The notes: a model not told the origin generated them from the sequence alone. 63,887 nucleotides of DNA from an uncultured Bacteroidales bacterium (GCA_947302205.1 CAMYVD010000008.1:1-63887), one strand, 5' to 3'. Counted from the stretch's first letter, positions 30,760 through 39,815 are shown. Translations and numbers: made by a program.

Positions 30760-31896
30760 ATGAAACCGCTACGTCACATTCTATCTGTTTTGATGATCGT
30801 ATTGATCGCCGTGCTTGCCACGGGTACTGTTGTAGAACGTCTCCATGGCACTGAATTCGCCTTGGGTCATGTGTATGGCACCTGGTGGTTCGTGGGGCTG
30901 TGGGCTTTGGTCGCCGTCTTAATGGTTTGGATGGCTGTCAAGACCAAGATGTGGAAACGCCTCTCGGTGTTGGTCATGCATCTGTCCATCCTGCTGATCC
31001 TGTTGGGCGCGCTGCTCACCAAGCTCACGGGCTGGCACGGTGAGATCACTTTACGGCCGGGTGTGACGATGCGTGGTGAGTTGCCTTTCACGTTGACGCT
31101 GGACACGTTCGAGGTGGTGCCTTATCCCGGGACGCATAAGCCGATGGATTTTGTAAGCCATATTGTCGTCGGCGATGCTTCGGGCGAGGAGGAGGTTGTC
31201 ATCTCCATGAACCACATCCTGAAACGCCAGCATTATCGCTTTTACCAAGCCGATTACGACGCGAAAGGCAACTCTATATTAGCTGTGTCGCGTGACCCCT
31301 GGGGCATCGGGGTCACTTACACAGGCTATGTCTTGCTGTTCATCGCCCTGGTGGCGATGCTGTTAAGGCAGCCCAAGACCTATCGGGCCGTCACCATTTC
31401 ATGGCTGGCGGTTCTTGTTGTGCTGATGGTGTTGCTCCATGTCAGGATGCTCACCCATCAGTTGATGCCCGTGTTGCGATCGCCTTTGTTCAGCATTCAT
31501 ATTTCGACTATTGTCACGGCGTACGCCTTGCTGCTTGGCATTGTAGTGGTCGGTGTCATCGCCCTGATCAAGCCGAAAGACCTGATCCGCATGGAAAAGC
31601 TGAAAAGCATTAGCATGGCGATGCTCTATCCCGCGGTGGCGCTGTTGGCCATGGGCATCTTCATTGGTGCTGTGTGGGCCAACATCTCGTGGGGCAACTA
31701 CTGGTCGTGGGACCCGAAGGAGGTGTGGGCCTTGATTACCCTGCTCATCTATGCCGCTCCGTTGCACGGCAAGCTTTGGAAGTCGTTTGAAAAGCCGATG
31801 TTTTACCACATCTATGGCATTGTGGCCTTCCTCAGCGTGTTGATCACCTATTTCGGTGTGAATCTGTTTTTGGGCGGCGTGCACTCCTACGCTTGA
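30760..31896 (+). CDS. Cytochrome c biogenesis protein, compact ResB-CcsA (CcsBA-like) fusion
   Basis: A 378-residue polytopic membrane protein for system II heme delivery and ligation to apocytochromes. The N-terminal part has three TM segments (about 6-27, 44-63, 74-92) and a periplasmic beta domain (about 95-170) as in ResB/Ccs1. The C-terminal part has further TM segments and the CcsA tryptophan-rich heme site WGNYWSWDPKEVWAL (about 311-325), then HGKLW and the final GGVHSYA. Bacteroidota CcsBA fusions are often much larger, so this is a compact form. It starts 13 bases after the di-heme cytochrome, which it probably matures. Confidence 0.88.
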   Translation: MKPLRHILSVLMIVLIAVLATGTVVERLHGTEFALGHVYGTWWFVGLWALVAVLMVWMAVKTKMWKRLSVLVMHLSILLILLGALLTKLTGWHGEITLRPGVTMRGELPFTLTLDTFEVVPYPGTHKPMDFVSHIVVGDASGEEEVVISMNHILKRQHYRFYQADYDAKGNSILAVSRDPWGIGVTYTGYVLLFIALVAMLLRQPKTYRAVTISWLAVLVVLMVLLHVRMLTHQLMPVLRSPLFSIHISTIVTAYALLLGIVVVGVIALIKPKDLIRMEKLKSISMAMLYPAVALLAMGIFIGAVWANISWGNYWSWDPKEVWALITLLIYAAPLHGKLWKSFEKPMFYHIYGIVAFLSVLITYFGVNLFLGGVHSYA

Positions 31897-31940
31897 TGGC
31901 GAGTTCGGGAGTTCGCTATTCGTAAGCGATGTAGGCCAGC

Positions 31941-32170
31941 CTATCCGACGGTTCGAACAATCTCAATTCTCAATCCTAAGGCTGAAATGATGCTATAGAT
32001 AGTTGAGATGGTTGGGTCGATCAGTCCGTTTTCGATCCTTGAGATATAACTTTTATTGGCTCCAATGCGCTTGCCTAATTCTGTTTGGGTGATTTTTTCT
32101 TCACGTTTATAAATTGTCAAGCTTTTCCATACGGAGTATTTTGGCTTTTTTTTTGGTTTTCTGGGGTTAG
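31941..32170 (-). pseudogene. Remnant of an XRE-family HTH regulator (antitoxin-like)
   Basis: On minus, a frame ending at TAG (31943-31941) encodes a clear Cro/C1 HTH: KREEKITQTELGKRIG, then ANKSYISRIENGLIDPTIS, then YSIISALGLRIEIVRTVG. This is the C-terminal two thirds of HigA/XRE antitoxin-like proteins. Upstream the frame stays open to a stop at about 32176 but has no ATG; only a TTG (about 32117) could start it. The 5' end runs straight into dispersed repeat copy B. It looks like a truncated gene, perhaps separated from its toxin partner. Confidence 0.65.
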
Positions 32171-32383
32171 CGAAAAGTCAGAGTTACATCAGAGTTACAT
32201 CAGAGTTACATCGGAGTTGGAACATCAGACCCAAATCTTCCAATTCCAAATCTTCCAGTTGTTTTTTGGAGGATTCCAAATTCCTTTGTTTTTATAATAA
32301 CTATCTATATATTAATTAGTTGTGTATTGTTAAACGAGGATTTTTGTCCGTTGTTTTCAAATTGGAAGAACTGGAATTGGAAG
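32164..32383. repeat. Dispersed intergenic repeat, copy B
   Basis: Homologue of 3065-3278. Left part GGGTTAGCGAAAAGTC, then three AGAGTTACATC units (two in copy A) and GGAGTTGGAACATCA. An imperfect 24-base inverted repeat follows, at 32237-32260 and 32360-32383 (20 of 24 positions complementary), built from TTCCA/TGGAA heptads. The core ATCTATATATTAATTAGTT (32303-32321) is the exact reverse complement of the core in copy A. Confidence 0.75.
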
Positions 32384-32485
32384 GTGTCTTGTAAAAAAGA
32401 ATCGAAAAGTATAGTGTGTGGTGAAAAGTGAAATGGTGAAATCGCAAGTCCTTTTAAAAAAATACCGAAGTTTCAGAAAGTTTTG

Positions 32486-32494
32486 TATTTTTGC
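32486..32494 (+). promoter_or_regulatory. -7 box of long-hairpin RNA element, copy 2
   Basis: TATTTTTGC, 68 bases before the conserved ACGCTCTTG of the RNA element, mirroring copy 1 (70 bases). TTT near 32471 may be the -33 region. Confidence 0.55.
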
Positions 32495-32554
32495 GCCCGA
32501 AAAAACAAAAACGGTTTAAAGAAAGGAAAGAGTAGTGTATTAAAATAAATATCA

Positions 32555-32710
32555 GGGCTTTACGCTCTTGTTCTCACTCGGAAAATCTGGTCAATTTTTT
32601 TGTTAGCGGGAGAATAAGCAGTCGGAAAGGGTTCTCGCCATGGGCGTGGATCCGTTTTCGTACTTATCGCTCCCGAGTTTTTTGTACCCGCTCCCACCAA
32701 CGCGAACAAT
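32555..32710 (+). ncRNA. Long-hairpin structured RNA element, copy 2 (leader of 1678-residue protein?)
   Basis: Shares with copy 1 the 5' string ACGCTCTTGTTCTCACT, the apical CGCC-ATG-GGCG hairpin (32636-32646) and the TTTTCGTACTTAT strand. Pairings: TTGTTC (about 32569-32574) with GAACAA (32704-32709); CGGGAG (32607-32612) with CTCCCG (32670-32675); AATAAG (32613-32618) with CTTAT (32663-32667). It ends about 40 bases before the ATG of the next gene with no T-run, so it may act as an mRNA leader here. The family is not confirmed. Confidence 0.55.
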
Positions 32711-32747
32711 GAAAACAAAACAATAACTAACAAAAAAACAAAACAGA

Positions 32748-35700
32748 ATGAAAAAGAAATTTACTTTCTTACTTGCAGCGGTGATGCTGCTAATGATGGT
32801 CTTACCAATGAAGGGGTGGGCTGATACCGCTAGCTTTAGTTGTTCCGACTTTAGTGGTCAAGGCTCATCTGGATCTGGAGGAGACCTTTCAGGCGCAACA
32901 ATTGGAGATATCACTATAACAGGAAAAGGATATGGAAATGCCACATATCTTCAAGTTTATGCGAATAACTATTTGATTTTTACTCCAAATAACGGAGCAA
33001 CAATTACAAAAATTGTACTTACCGCTACTTCAGGCTACATCAAAACCTGGTCGGCATCAGATAATACAACTGTTACAATAAGCGGTTCAACAGCAACATG
33101 GAGTGGATCGTCTACTTCGGCTATTACTCTTACCAATACCGCTACTGCACAAGCAAGACTTACGGCTATTGAAGTTACATATTCTCCAGGTGTTGCTCAT
33201 ACTGTTACTTTAGATGATACCGGTGAAACATTGACAGAAACTTCGGTAGGTGCAGGCGTTACCTTGCCTTCAAGACCCGATGGAAGCCCATATACTTTTG
33301 CAGGCTGGAGTGAAACTAATATTACCGAAGAAACCACTACTGTTACAATTATTCCAGCTGGCGTATATCATCCCACTCAGGATATTACTCTTTATCCACT
33401 ATATTCTCGTCCAGGAGGCAGTACAACTACTTGGACGTTAGTTGAAAATTTTGGTAATATATCTGAAGGTGTTTATGCGATTCTTTCTGACGAAAAGAAG
33501 GCATTTAATGGTAGCATTTCTTCGGGACACGGACAATCCACTAATGCTTTTGTGTTTGGTTCTGATAATGTGGCCACTAGTGTTCCTGAAGGCATTTGTG
33601 AAATTACCATGGAGCCAGTTATGAGTGGTAATACTGTTCTTGGGTATAAAATGCATAATGAGGAATTAGGATATTTATATGTGAATGGCACTTCATCAGG
33701 AAATTTAGTGTGGGCTCAGGAATCAACTGAATGGAAGAACTCTTATTCCATAAATTGGATTTGTTCATATAATAATAATATTGTTTTTTTAAGGTCATTT
33801 ACCTCTAATCAAGGTGTAACATCATTCCGCACTTATTCAAATGCTGCTAATAAAAGATTATACTTTGCAAGAAAGGGTACTGTCACTACCACCTATTATA
33901 TTTCAGTGTTGCCAACTTTAACTCCAAGCATTACTGCTTCAGATGTAAACATAGATTACAATGCAACTTCTGGCTCAATAGAATACTCTATCAGCAACGG
34001 TGTTGAAGGAGGCGCATTAACAGCACCAATTGCTTCAAGCACAATTGCTGATTTGACTATTAGCTCAATTTCCAATACAACTGTTTCATTTACATGTTCT
34101 GGAAATACATCATTTTCACCGCATACAGCTACAATAACGCTTACTTACACTTACCCTACCGACCAGATTGTAACGAAAGATATTACAATTACGCAGGGTC
34201 CTAGTCCCTCCTACACTGTTACCTACAAAGCCAACGAAGGTACAGGAAATGACCTTGTTGATGCCGGATACGCCAGTGGCGTATATGTTACAGTTAAGGC
34301 TAACGAAGGCACTGGTAACCCTAATTTTACAAGAACTGGTCACACCTTCTCCAATTGGAATACAGTGGCTGGTGGTGGTGGAACTTCTTATTCTGCTGGC
34401 AACACTTTCCTCATTTCAAGTGACATCAATTTGTTCGCTCGATGGACCAAGAAGAATTATAATGTGGCTGTAAGCTCCATTGAAGGTGTTACTTTGACCG
34501 CCACTTATGATGCCAACACTATTACTGAAGGCAATAATGCCAATGTGCCTTATGGCACTGCTGTAACGTTGGCTGTCACTGGTCTTGGCGAAGGACAATC
34601 TTTCGAGTGGAGCATCACCAAAACTGATGGCGGTGACGATGTCACAGAAGAAGTTTTAGACGGCACAACCATTACGATTCCAGATTATGCTGTAACTATT
34701 GGTGGAACAGTTGTGTCAACTTATACTGTTACTTACGACTGCAACGGCGCTACGAGTGGCTGCCCCGAGAATGTTTCTGGCATTGTTTCTGGCACCTCTA
34801 TCACATTGGCTGCTGCACCGACCAAGACAGGCAATTCTTTCACAGGCTGGAGCGATGGCGCTAACACTTATGATGCTGGTGCAGCATATACAGTGAATAG
34901 TGCGGTTACTTTTACAGCTCAATGGGCAGTGGGTGCTACAGGTCTTATTACGTTTGGCAGTGCGGATGGAAGCGTAAAAATAAATGCAGCAAGTGTCGCC
35001 GCCAACGATAATCAAGGCAACGAATGGACAATTACTACAGTTGGTACTACGAGCTTTACTCAAAATTCCGCTTATTCACAGGTGGGTTCTGGATCTTCCC
35101 ATGGCAAAAGCCTTACATTTGAGATGACTTTGCCAACGCCATCTGATGGTCATGCACATAAAATTGTTGAATTTGAAGCCAAATTTGGAGGCTTTAATGG
35201 AGATGTTGGTAATATTTCTCTTATAGTTGGAGAAACAACTGTTAAAACAGGCTCATTGGATGGAGCAAACGATGTTATTGTAAAAGATAACCCAAATATT
35301 ACGGGAAACACACTTAAAATAACTGTTACACGAAGTGATTTTCTACGTGTGAAATGTTACTATATTAAATATTCGTATATAGACATAGATTTAACTCCGG
35401 TCACTATCACTTTCAACGGTCACGGTGGATCATACAATAGTTCAGGCACTTACACCCAAGAGGTTTATAGCGGCATTCAGGCTACCCTCAATGCAAACCA
35501 ATTTGTAAAAGAAAACTCCGGCTTCACCAATTGGAGTACAGAGGAAAATGGCGGAGGCGACACCTATTTCGATGGCGCTAATATCACCGTCGATGCCGCC
35601 ACCACTTTGTACGCACAATGGGCTACTTCATATACAGCTTCGGTGGCAAACAACATCGAGGGTGGAACCGTGAAGATTGTGGTGGATGAAGAAGAAGTCA

Positions 35701-37784
35701 CTTCTTACTCAGCCCTTGAAGGCACCAAAATCACACTTACATACAGTACTAACCTTGGCTACCGCTTCAGCGCTTGGAATGTGAAAGATGCCGATAATAA
35801 TACAGTCACTGTCACCGACAACAAATTCGACATGCCAGCTAAAAATGTGACTATTTCGGCTACATTTGTTGAAGCAGTGTTTTATGAATTGGTAACAAGT
35901 AACAGTCAACTTGTTTCTGGCAAGCATTATATTATTGCAAACGGAACCAATAGCTATTCATCAGCAGTCACGGTGCAGGCAATGAGTACTCAAAATAGTA
36001 ATAACAGAAGCAAGGTTGATGTGTCGGTTTCGAACAACACAATCGTTGAAGATCCAAATATTGCTATGTGCGAGTTTGTAATCAATGGACCTTTCACTGT
36101 TAATAATGCATCAACATACACGATATTTGATCCTGAAAATGGTACCAATGGAGGTTATCTTTATGCAGCCGGCAGTTCAGATAATAGATATTTGAGAACA
36201 GAGGAACCTATGGATGATAATAATAATTGTAGATGGTCAATTTCAATAACGGCTAATACTTATAAGGCTACTATCACCGCACAAGGCACCAATACTAATA
36301 ACAGACTGCTTAATAATACAGGCAATGTCATCTTCAGTTGTTATTCGGGTACTTCTCAACAAGTTGATAATAATGTTTATCTCTATGTGAAACACGATGA
36401 CAATGCTCTTGTGAGTTACAGTGAATCGGTGTTGTCAACAGAAGTCAGTTGTGCCACCTATACCTTTGGTAATGCTAGCGGCAAGTTAACCATTACCAAC
36501 AATGGTGTCCTCAATTGCAGCGGTACAATCACTGGTGCTACCACCTCAAACCTCATCGTTGAAGACGGTGGTCAACTGATCACCAGCAGTGCTGTGAATG
36601 CCACGGTGAAGAAGGATATCGCTGCTTGGGATACAGGTTTAACAAATGGCTGGTACTTCATTTCCTCGCCTATTAACGCATCACTTATTCCGAGTAATGT
36701 TGCCAACATGCTTACAGATGAAAACGAAGTAGAAGAGGAACGTACTTATGACCTTTACAGTTATGATGCTGATCATACGGTCGATGAAGTATCCAAATCA
36801 TGGGTTAACTATCGTGCACATAGTGGCGAATTCACTGTTGAAAACGGTATGGGGTACCTCTACGCCAGTAAAGAAGGCACCACTTTGGGATTCAGTGGCG
36901 AAATCCTGCCTAGCAATAGTAGTAAAACGGTGGATCTTAAAGCCAATAAATTCAACCTTGTAGGCAACCCGTATACGTGTGCTGCGTATATCAACCAACC
37001 ATATTTCACCCTTAGCCAAGTGAAAGATGGCGTTTCAAGTACCACTGTAGCAACACTCAGTTTAACACCTATCTCGCCTTGCACTGGTGTTGTTGTGAAA
37101 CCCGAAGGCACTTCTGTCAAATTTAGCAAAGACTACCCGGTTCCTTCCGCCAATAGCGGCGACCTCCAGATGGTTCTTGCCCAGAACGTCACCACCCGTG
37201 GTGAGAGCAGAAGCCGGACCTTGGACAACGCCATCGTGAGCTTCAACGAGGGCAGCCAACTTGGCAAGTTCTACTTCGGTACACAGGATGCTAACCTCTA
37301 CATCCCGATGGACAACGAGGAATACGCCATCGTGAGCAGCAGCGCCCAAGGCGAGATGCCGATCAACTTCAAGGCACACAGAGATGGCCAGTACACCATC
37401 ACCGTCAACCCGCAGGAGGTGGAGATGGGTTACATGCACCTTATCGATAATATCGCAGGCGTGGAAGTGGACCTGCTGGCCAACCCGAGCTACACTTTCA
37501 ACGCCCGTTACGACGACTACGAGAGCCGCTTCCGCCTGGTGTTCAGCGCCAACATGGTCAACGCCGACCTGAACGACGACTTCGCCTTCTTCAGCAACGG
37601 ACAGCTGGTCATCGCCAACGAGGGTGAGGCCATCCTCCAGGTGATCGACGTCAACGGCCGCGTCGTGGCCACAGAGAGCGTCAACGGCACGTGCAGCAAG
37701 GCCATCAACGCCAAGGCTGGCGTGTATGTGCTTCGCCTGATCAACGGCACCGACGTGAAGACCCAGAAAATCATTGTGAAATAA
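32748..37784 (+). CDS. Very large T9SS-exported surface protein with InlB/Listeria-Bacteroides-type repeats
   Basis: A 1678-residue protein with signal peptide (MKKKFTFLLAAVMLLMMVLPMKGWA). Five InlB B-repeat-like (Flg_new) units end in GWSE, FSNWNT...ARWT, FTGWSD...AQWA, FTNWST...AQWA and FSAWNV (about residues 155-1040). Lectin-like/beta-sandwich stretches lie between them. A terminal T9SS type A sorting domain ends VYVLRLINGTDVKTQKIIVK. Predicted cell-surface adhesin or binding protein. The gene is compositionally mosaic: most of it is AT-rich, but from about 37140 the codons become markedly GC-rich. A short internal duplication (KANEGTGN twice, about 22 residues apart) is visible. It is preceded by RNA element copy 2. 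Confidence 0.85.
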   Translation: MKKKFTFLLAAVMLLMMVLPMKGWADTASFSCSDFSGQGSSGSGGDLSGATIGDITITGKGYGNATYLQVYANNYLIFTPNNGATITKIVLTATSGYIKTWSASDNTTVTISGSTATWSGSSTSAITLTNTATAQARLTAIEVTYSPGVAHTVTLDDTGETLTETSVGAGVTLPSRPDGSPYTFAGWSETNITEETTTVTIIPAGVYHPTQDITLYPLYSRPGGSTTTWTLVENFGNISEGVYAILSDEKKAFNGSISSGHGQSTNAFVFGSDNVATSVPEGICEITMEPVMSGNTVLGYKMHNEELGYLYVNGTSSGNLVWAQESTEWKNSYSINWICSYNNNIVFLRSFTSNQGVTSFRTYSNAANKRLYFARKGTVTTTYYISVLPTLTPSITASDVNIDYNATSGSIEYSISNGVEGGALTAPIASSTIADLTISSISNTTVSFTCSGNTSFSPHTATITLTYTYPTDQIVTKDITITQGPSPSYTVTYKANEGTGNDLVDAGYASGVYVTVKANEGTGNPNFTRTGHTFSNWNTVAGGGGTSYSAGNTFLISSDINLFARWTKKNYNVAVSSIEGVTLTATYDANTITEGNNANVPYGTAVTLAVTGLGEGQSFEWSITKTDGGDDVTEEVLDGTTITIPDYAVTIGGTVVSTYTVTYDCNGATSGCPENVSGIVSGTSITLAAAPTKTGNSFTGWSDGANTYDAGAAYTVNSAVTFTAQWAVGATGLITFGSADGSVKINAASVAANDNQGNEWTITTVGTTSFTQNSAYSQVGSGSSHGKSLTFEMTLPTPSDGHAHKIVEFEAKFGGFNGDVGNISLIVGETTVKTGSLDGANDVIVKDNPNITGNTLKITVTRSDFLRVKCYYIKYSYIDIDLTPVTITFNGHGGSYNSSGTYTQEVYSGIQATLNANQFVKENSGFTNWSTEENGGGDTYFDGANITVDAATTLYAQWATSYTASVANNIEGGTVKIVVDEEEVTSYSALEGTKITLTYSTNLGYRFSAWNVKDADNNTVTVTDNKFDMPAKNVTISATFVEAVFYELVTSNSQLVSGKHYIIANGTNSYSSAVTVQAMSTQNSNNRSKVDVSVSNNTIVEDPNIAMCEFVINGPFTVNNASTYTIFDPENGTNGGYLYAAGSSDNRYLRTEEPMDDNNNCRWSISITANTYKATITAQGTNTNNRLLNNTGNVIFSCYSGTSQQVDNNVYLYVKHDDNALVSYSESVLSTEVSCATYTFGNASGKLTITNNGVLNCSGTITGATTSNLIVEDGGQLITSSAVNATVKKDIAAWDTGLTNGWYFISSPINASLIPSNVANMLTDENEVEEERTYDLYSYDADHTVDEVSKSWVNYRAHSGEFTVENGMGYLYASKEGTTLGFSGEILPSNSSKTVDLKANKFNLVGNPYTCAAYINQPYFTLSQVKDGVSSTTVATLSLTPISPCTGVVVKPEGTSVKFSKDYPVPSANSGDLQMVLAQNVTTRGESRSRTLDNAIVSFNEGSQLGKFYFGTQDANLYIPMDNEEYAIVSSSAQGEMPINFKAHRDGQYTITVNPQEVEMGYMHLIDNIAGVEVDLLANPSYTFNARYDDYESRFRLVFSANMVNADLNDDFAFFSNGQLVIANEGEAILQVIDVNGRVVATESVNGTCSKAINAKAGVYVLRLINGTDVKTQKIIVK

Positions 37785-37801
37785 TTAAAAATCAAGATAA
37801 A

Positions 37802-38062
37802 ATGAAAAAGACCTTATTGACAATCGCAATTGTTCTCGGAATGACCCTCGGCGCTGTGGCACAGAAGCAAGGCGGCGGCCTGTTCGGCAAGGGTGACCAA
37901 CGCCCAACCGAATACGACGAGTTCTCCATCCACAGAGATGGGAGCGGCCTTCTTTTGCCCAGCGAGCACGGCTCCGATAGCGACCAGACGCCTCTCGGCA
38001 CTGGAGCCTTACTGCTCATCGGCTTCGGAGCGGCATACGCCATGAAGAAGAGACAGAAGTGA
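37802..38062 (+). CDS. Small secreted protein with C-terminal membrane tag
   Basis: An 86-residue protein: signal peptide MKKTLLTIAIVLGMTLGAVAQ, a short polar middle (GGLFGKGDQRPTEYDEFSIH), then a tripartite tail consisting of a PLGTG motif, a hydrophobic helix ALLLIGFGAAYAM and a basic end KKRQK. This layout mimics C-terminal sorting tags of the PEP-CTERM or LPXTG type, and I recall similar PLGxG-TM-KKR tails in Bacteroidales proteins. It starts 17 bases after the 1678-residue protein, so the two are likely co-expressed. Function unknown. A longer frame starting at 37691 lies inside the upstream gene and is rejected. Confidence 0.75.
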   Translation: MKKTLLTIAIVLGMTLGAVAQKQGGGLFGKGDQRPTEYDEFSIHRDGSGLLLPSEHGSDSDQTPLGTGALLLIGFGAAYAMKKRQK

Positions 38063-38080
38063 CTGAGTCCATAACTCATT

Positions 38081-38112
38081 AAAAAATAGCCGCATACGTG
38101 CGGCTATTTTTG
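38081..38112 (+). terminator. Intrinsic terminator
   Basis: AAAATAGCCGCA (38083-38094), loop TACG, TGCGGCTATTTT (38099-38110) and a T tract. Closes the 32748-38062 transcription unit; symmetric enough to work in both directions. Confidence 0.85.
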
Positions 38113-38126
38113 TTTTTTTATTTTTT

Positions 38127-38148
38127 TGACAAAAATTCCTATCTTTGC
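38127..38148 (+). promoter_or_regulatory. Canonical Bacteroidota promoter (-33 TTG, -7 TATCTTTGC)
   Basis: TTG at 38127-38129 within a T run and TATCTTTGC at 38140-38148, 20 bases upstream of ATG 38168. The spacing is somewhat short for a consensus -33, but the -7 match is exact. Confidence 0.6.
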
Positions 38149-38167
38149 TTCGCAAAACCCGAAGCAA

Positions 38168-38734
38168 ATGAATAAACCGAACACTGAAAAGGAATTTCAC
38201 GCTGTGCTGGCCACGTGCCGCAAGCTCTATATCGATAAAATGAAGGACTACGGTCCGGCCTGGCGCATCCTGCGCGCCACCTCCATCACCGACCAGATCT
38301 TTATCAAGGTAAAGCGCATCCGTACCCTCCAGACGGTTACGGAACACCTCGTGGATGAAGGCATCGAACCGGAGTTCATCGGCATCGTCAACTACGCCGC
38401 CATGGGTATCATCCAACTCCAACTTGGCGTGGTGGACCAGCCTGACCTCACCTCGGAGGAAGCGACCAAACTCTACGACAAGGTGACCAATGAGGCCTAC
38501 GAGCTGATGACGCGCAAGAACCACGACTACTCTGAGGCATGGCGCGACATGCGCGTGAGCTCCATCACCGACCTGATCATGGCGAAAGTGCTGCGCACCA
38601 AGTCCATTGAGGACAATGACGGCAAGACGCTGGTCAGCGAAGGCCTCGACGCCAACTACTACGACATGATCAACTATGCGGTGTTCGCCCTCATCCTGCT
38701 CAACGAACAGAAAGAGAACGGTCATGAAGGCTAA
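38168..38734 (+). CDS. DUF1599 domain protein
   Basis: A 188-residue cytoplasmic protein with two tandem copies of a domain of about 80 residues: KMKDYGPAWRILRATSITDQIFIKVKRI and KNHDYSEAWRDMRVSSITDLIMAKVLRT, each here split over about 28 residues. This is the DUF1599 family, conserved in Bacteroidota; an nucleotide-modification or MazG-like role has been guessed but is unproven. ATG 38168 is preferred to an upstream frame because it follows the promoter at 38140-38148. Its 3' end overlaps the DoxX-like gene by 11 bases, the same order as in many Bacteroides genomes. Confidence 0.88.
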   Translation: MNKPNTEKEFHAVLATCRKLYIDKMKDYGPAWRILRATSITDQIFIKVKRIRTLQTVTEHLVDEGIEPEFIGIVNYAAMGIIQLQLGVVDQPDLTSEEATKLYDKVTNEAYELMTRKNHDYSEAWRDMRVSSITDLIMAKVLRTKSIEDNDGKTLVSEGLDANYYDMINYAVFALILLNEQKENGHEG

Positions 38735-39815
38735 AAATACCATACTGCTCATCTGCCGCCTTCTGGTGGGTGCGGTATTCATCTTCAGCAGCTTCACCAA
38801 AGGGGTGGACCCCTTGGGCACGAAATACAAGATGCTGGAGTATTTTGCCGCCTACCACATCCAATGGCTCGACCCCGCCGCTTTGGTGTTGGCGGTGCTC
38901 ATGATCCTGGCGGAGTTCCTCATCGGCATCTGCCTGATCACCAAGGTCTGCCCCAAGATCGCCGTCATTGGCTGTACGGCCTTCATGGCGCTCTTTACCA
39001 CAGCGACGTTTTTCGACGCGCTCTACGACATGGTGCCTGACTGCGGCTGCTTTGGTACCGCCGTCAAGCTGACCAACTGGCAGACCTTCTACAAAAACGT
39101 GGTGATCGACGTATTCCTGCTTCCCCTGATCATCAACATCAAGTCGCTGAAATGCAAGCTGAAACCTGGGGTGCAGTTCTTGATCGGACTGGCTTATGCC
39201 CTTGCGTTTACGGGCTTTGAGATCTATAACTACCGTCACCTGCCCATCGTCGATTTCATGGATTGGAAGGTGGGTAAGCAGATGAACGCCCAACCGGAGC
39301 AGGAACAGCAGATCTATCTGATCTTCAAGAATAAGGAGACGGGGAAGACGCAGGAATACCTCTCGCCGGACTACCCCTGGAACGACTCCGTTTGGATGAG
39401 CCAGTGGGAGTTTGTGGACCAACGTGTGGAGGGGGGCGCAAGCTATCTCGGCTTCTCAGCCCTCGACGAGGATGGCGAAGACGTCACCGAGATGATCCTG
39501 ACCACCCCGAAACTCTTCATGTTCACCTCGAACGACCTGAGCGAGGTTTCCGACAAGGATTGGGAGAAAGCCAAGGCGATTACTGAAAAGGCCCGTCAAA
39601 ACGGCTATGAGGTGATTTGGATGGTGGCTGAGATACCGGAGGAGATGCAGGCTTATAGGGAAAAGCATCCCTTTGTGGATGAAGTGTATTACGGCGATGA
39701 ATTGGAAATCAAGACCATCGTGAGGTTCAATCCTGGATTGATCCTGCTCGATGAGGGCTTGGTAATCGATAAATGGAGTGCCATTGACTTTGACAAGGTA
39801 TGGGAGCGTATGTGA
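38724..39815 (+). CDS. DoxX-like membrane protein, BT_3928 family
   Basis: A 363-residue protein. The N-terminal half has four TM helices of DoxX/MauE type (ICRLLVGAVFIFSSFTKG at about 7-24 and three more to about 145) with a periplasmic DCGCF motif (about 107-111) that suggests redox-active cysteines. The C-terminal half is a soluble, thioredoxin-fold-like domain without a CxxC pair (KLFMFTSNDLSEVS, EVIWMVAEIPEEM). Bacteroidota carry this protein after DUF1599 and before tpiA. An electron-transfer or quinone-linked role is possible. It overlaps DUF1599 by 11 bases and the permease by 16. Confidence 0.85.
   Translation: MKAKNTILLICRLLVGAVFIFSSFTKGVDPLGTKYKMLEYFAAYHIQWLDPAALVLAVLMILAEFLIGICLITKVCPKIAVIGCTAFMALFTTATFFDALYDMVPDCGCFGTAVKLTNWQTFYKNVVIDVFLLPLIINIKSLKCKLKPGVQFLIGLAYALAFTGFEIYNYRHLPIVDFMDWKVGKQMNAQPEQEQQIYLIFKNKETGKTQEYLSPDYPWNDSVWMSQWEFVDQRVEGGASYLGFSALDEDGEDVTEMILTTPKLFMFTSNDLSEVSDKDWEKAKAITEKARQNGYEVIWMVAEIPEEMQAYREKHPFVDEVYYGDELEIKTIVRFNPGLILLDEGLVIDKWSAIDFDKVWERM

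Noticed and set aside
37691-37801. N-terminal extension of the 86-residue protein (37-residue longer frame)
   Set aside because: It overlaps the end of the 1678-residue gene in another frame; the ATG at 37802 has a proper signal peptide.
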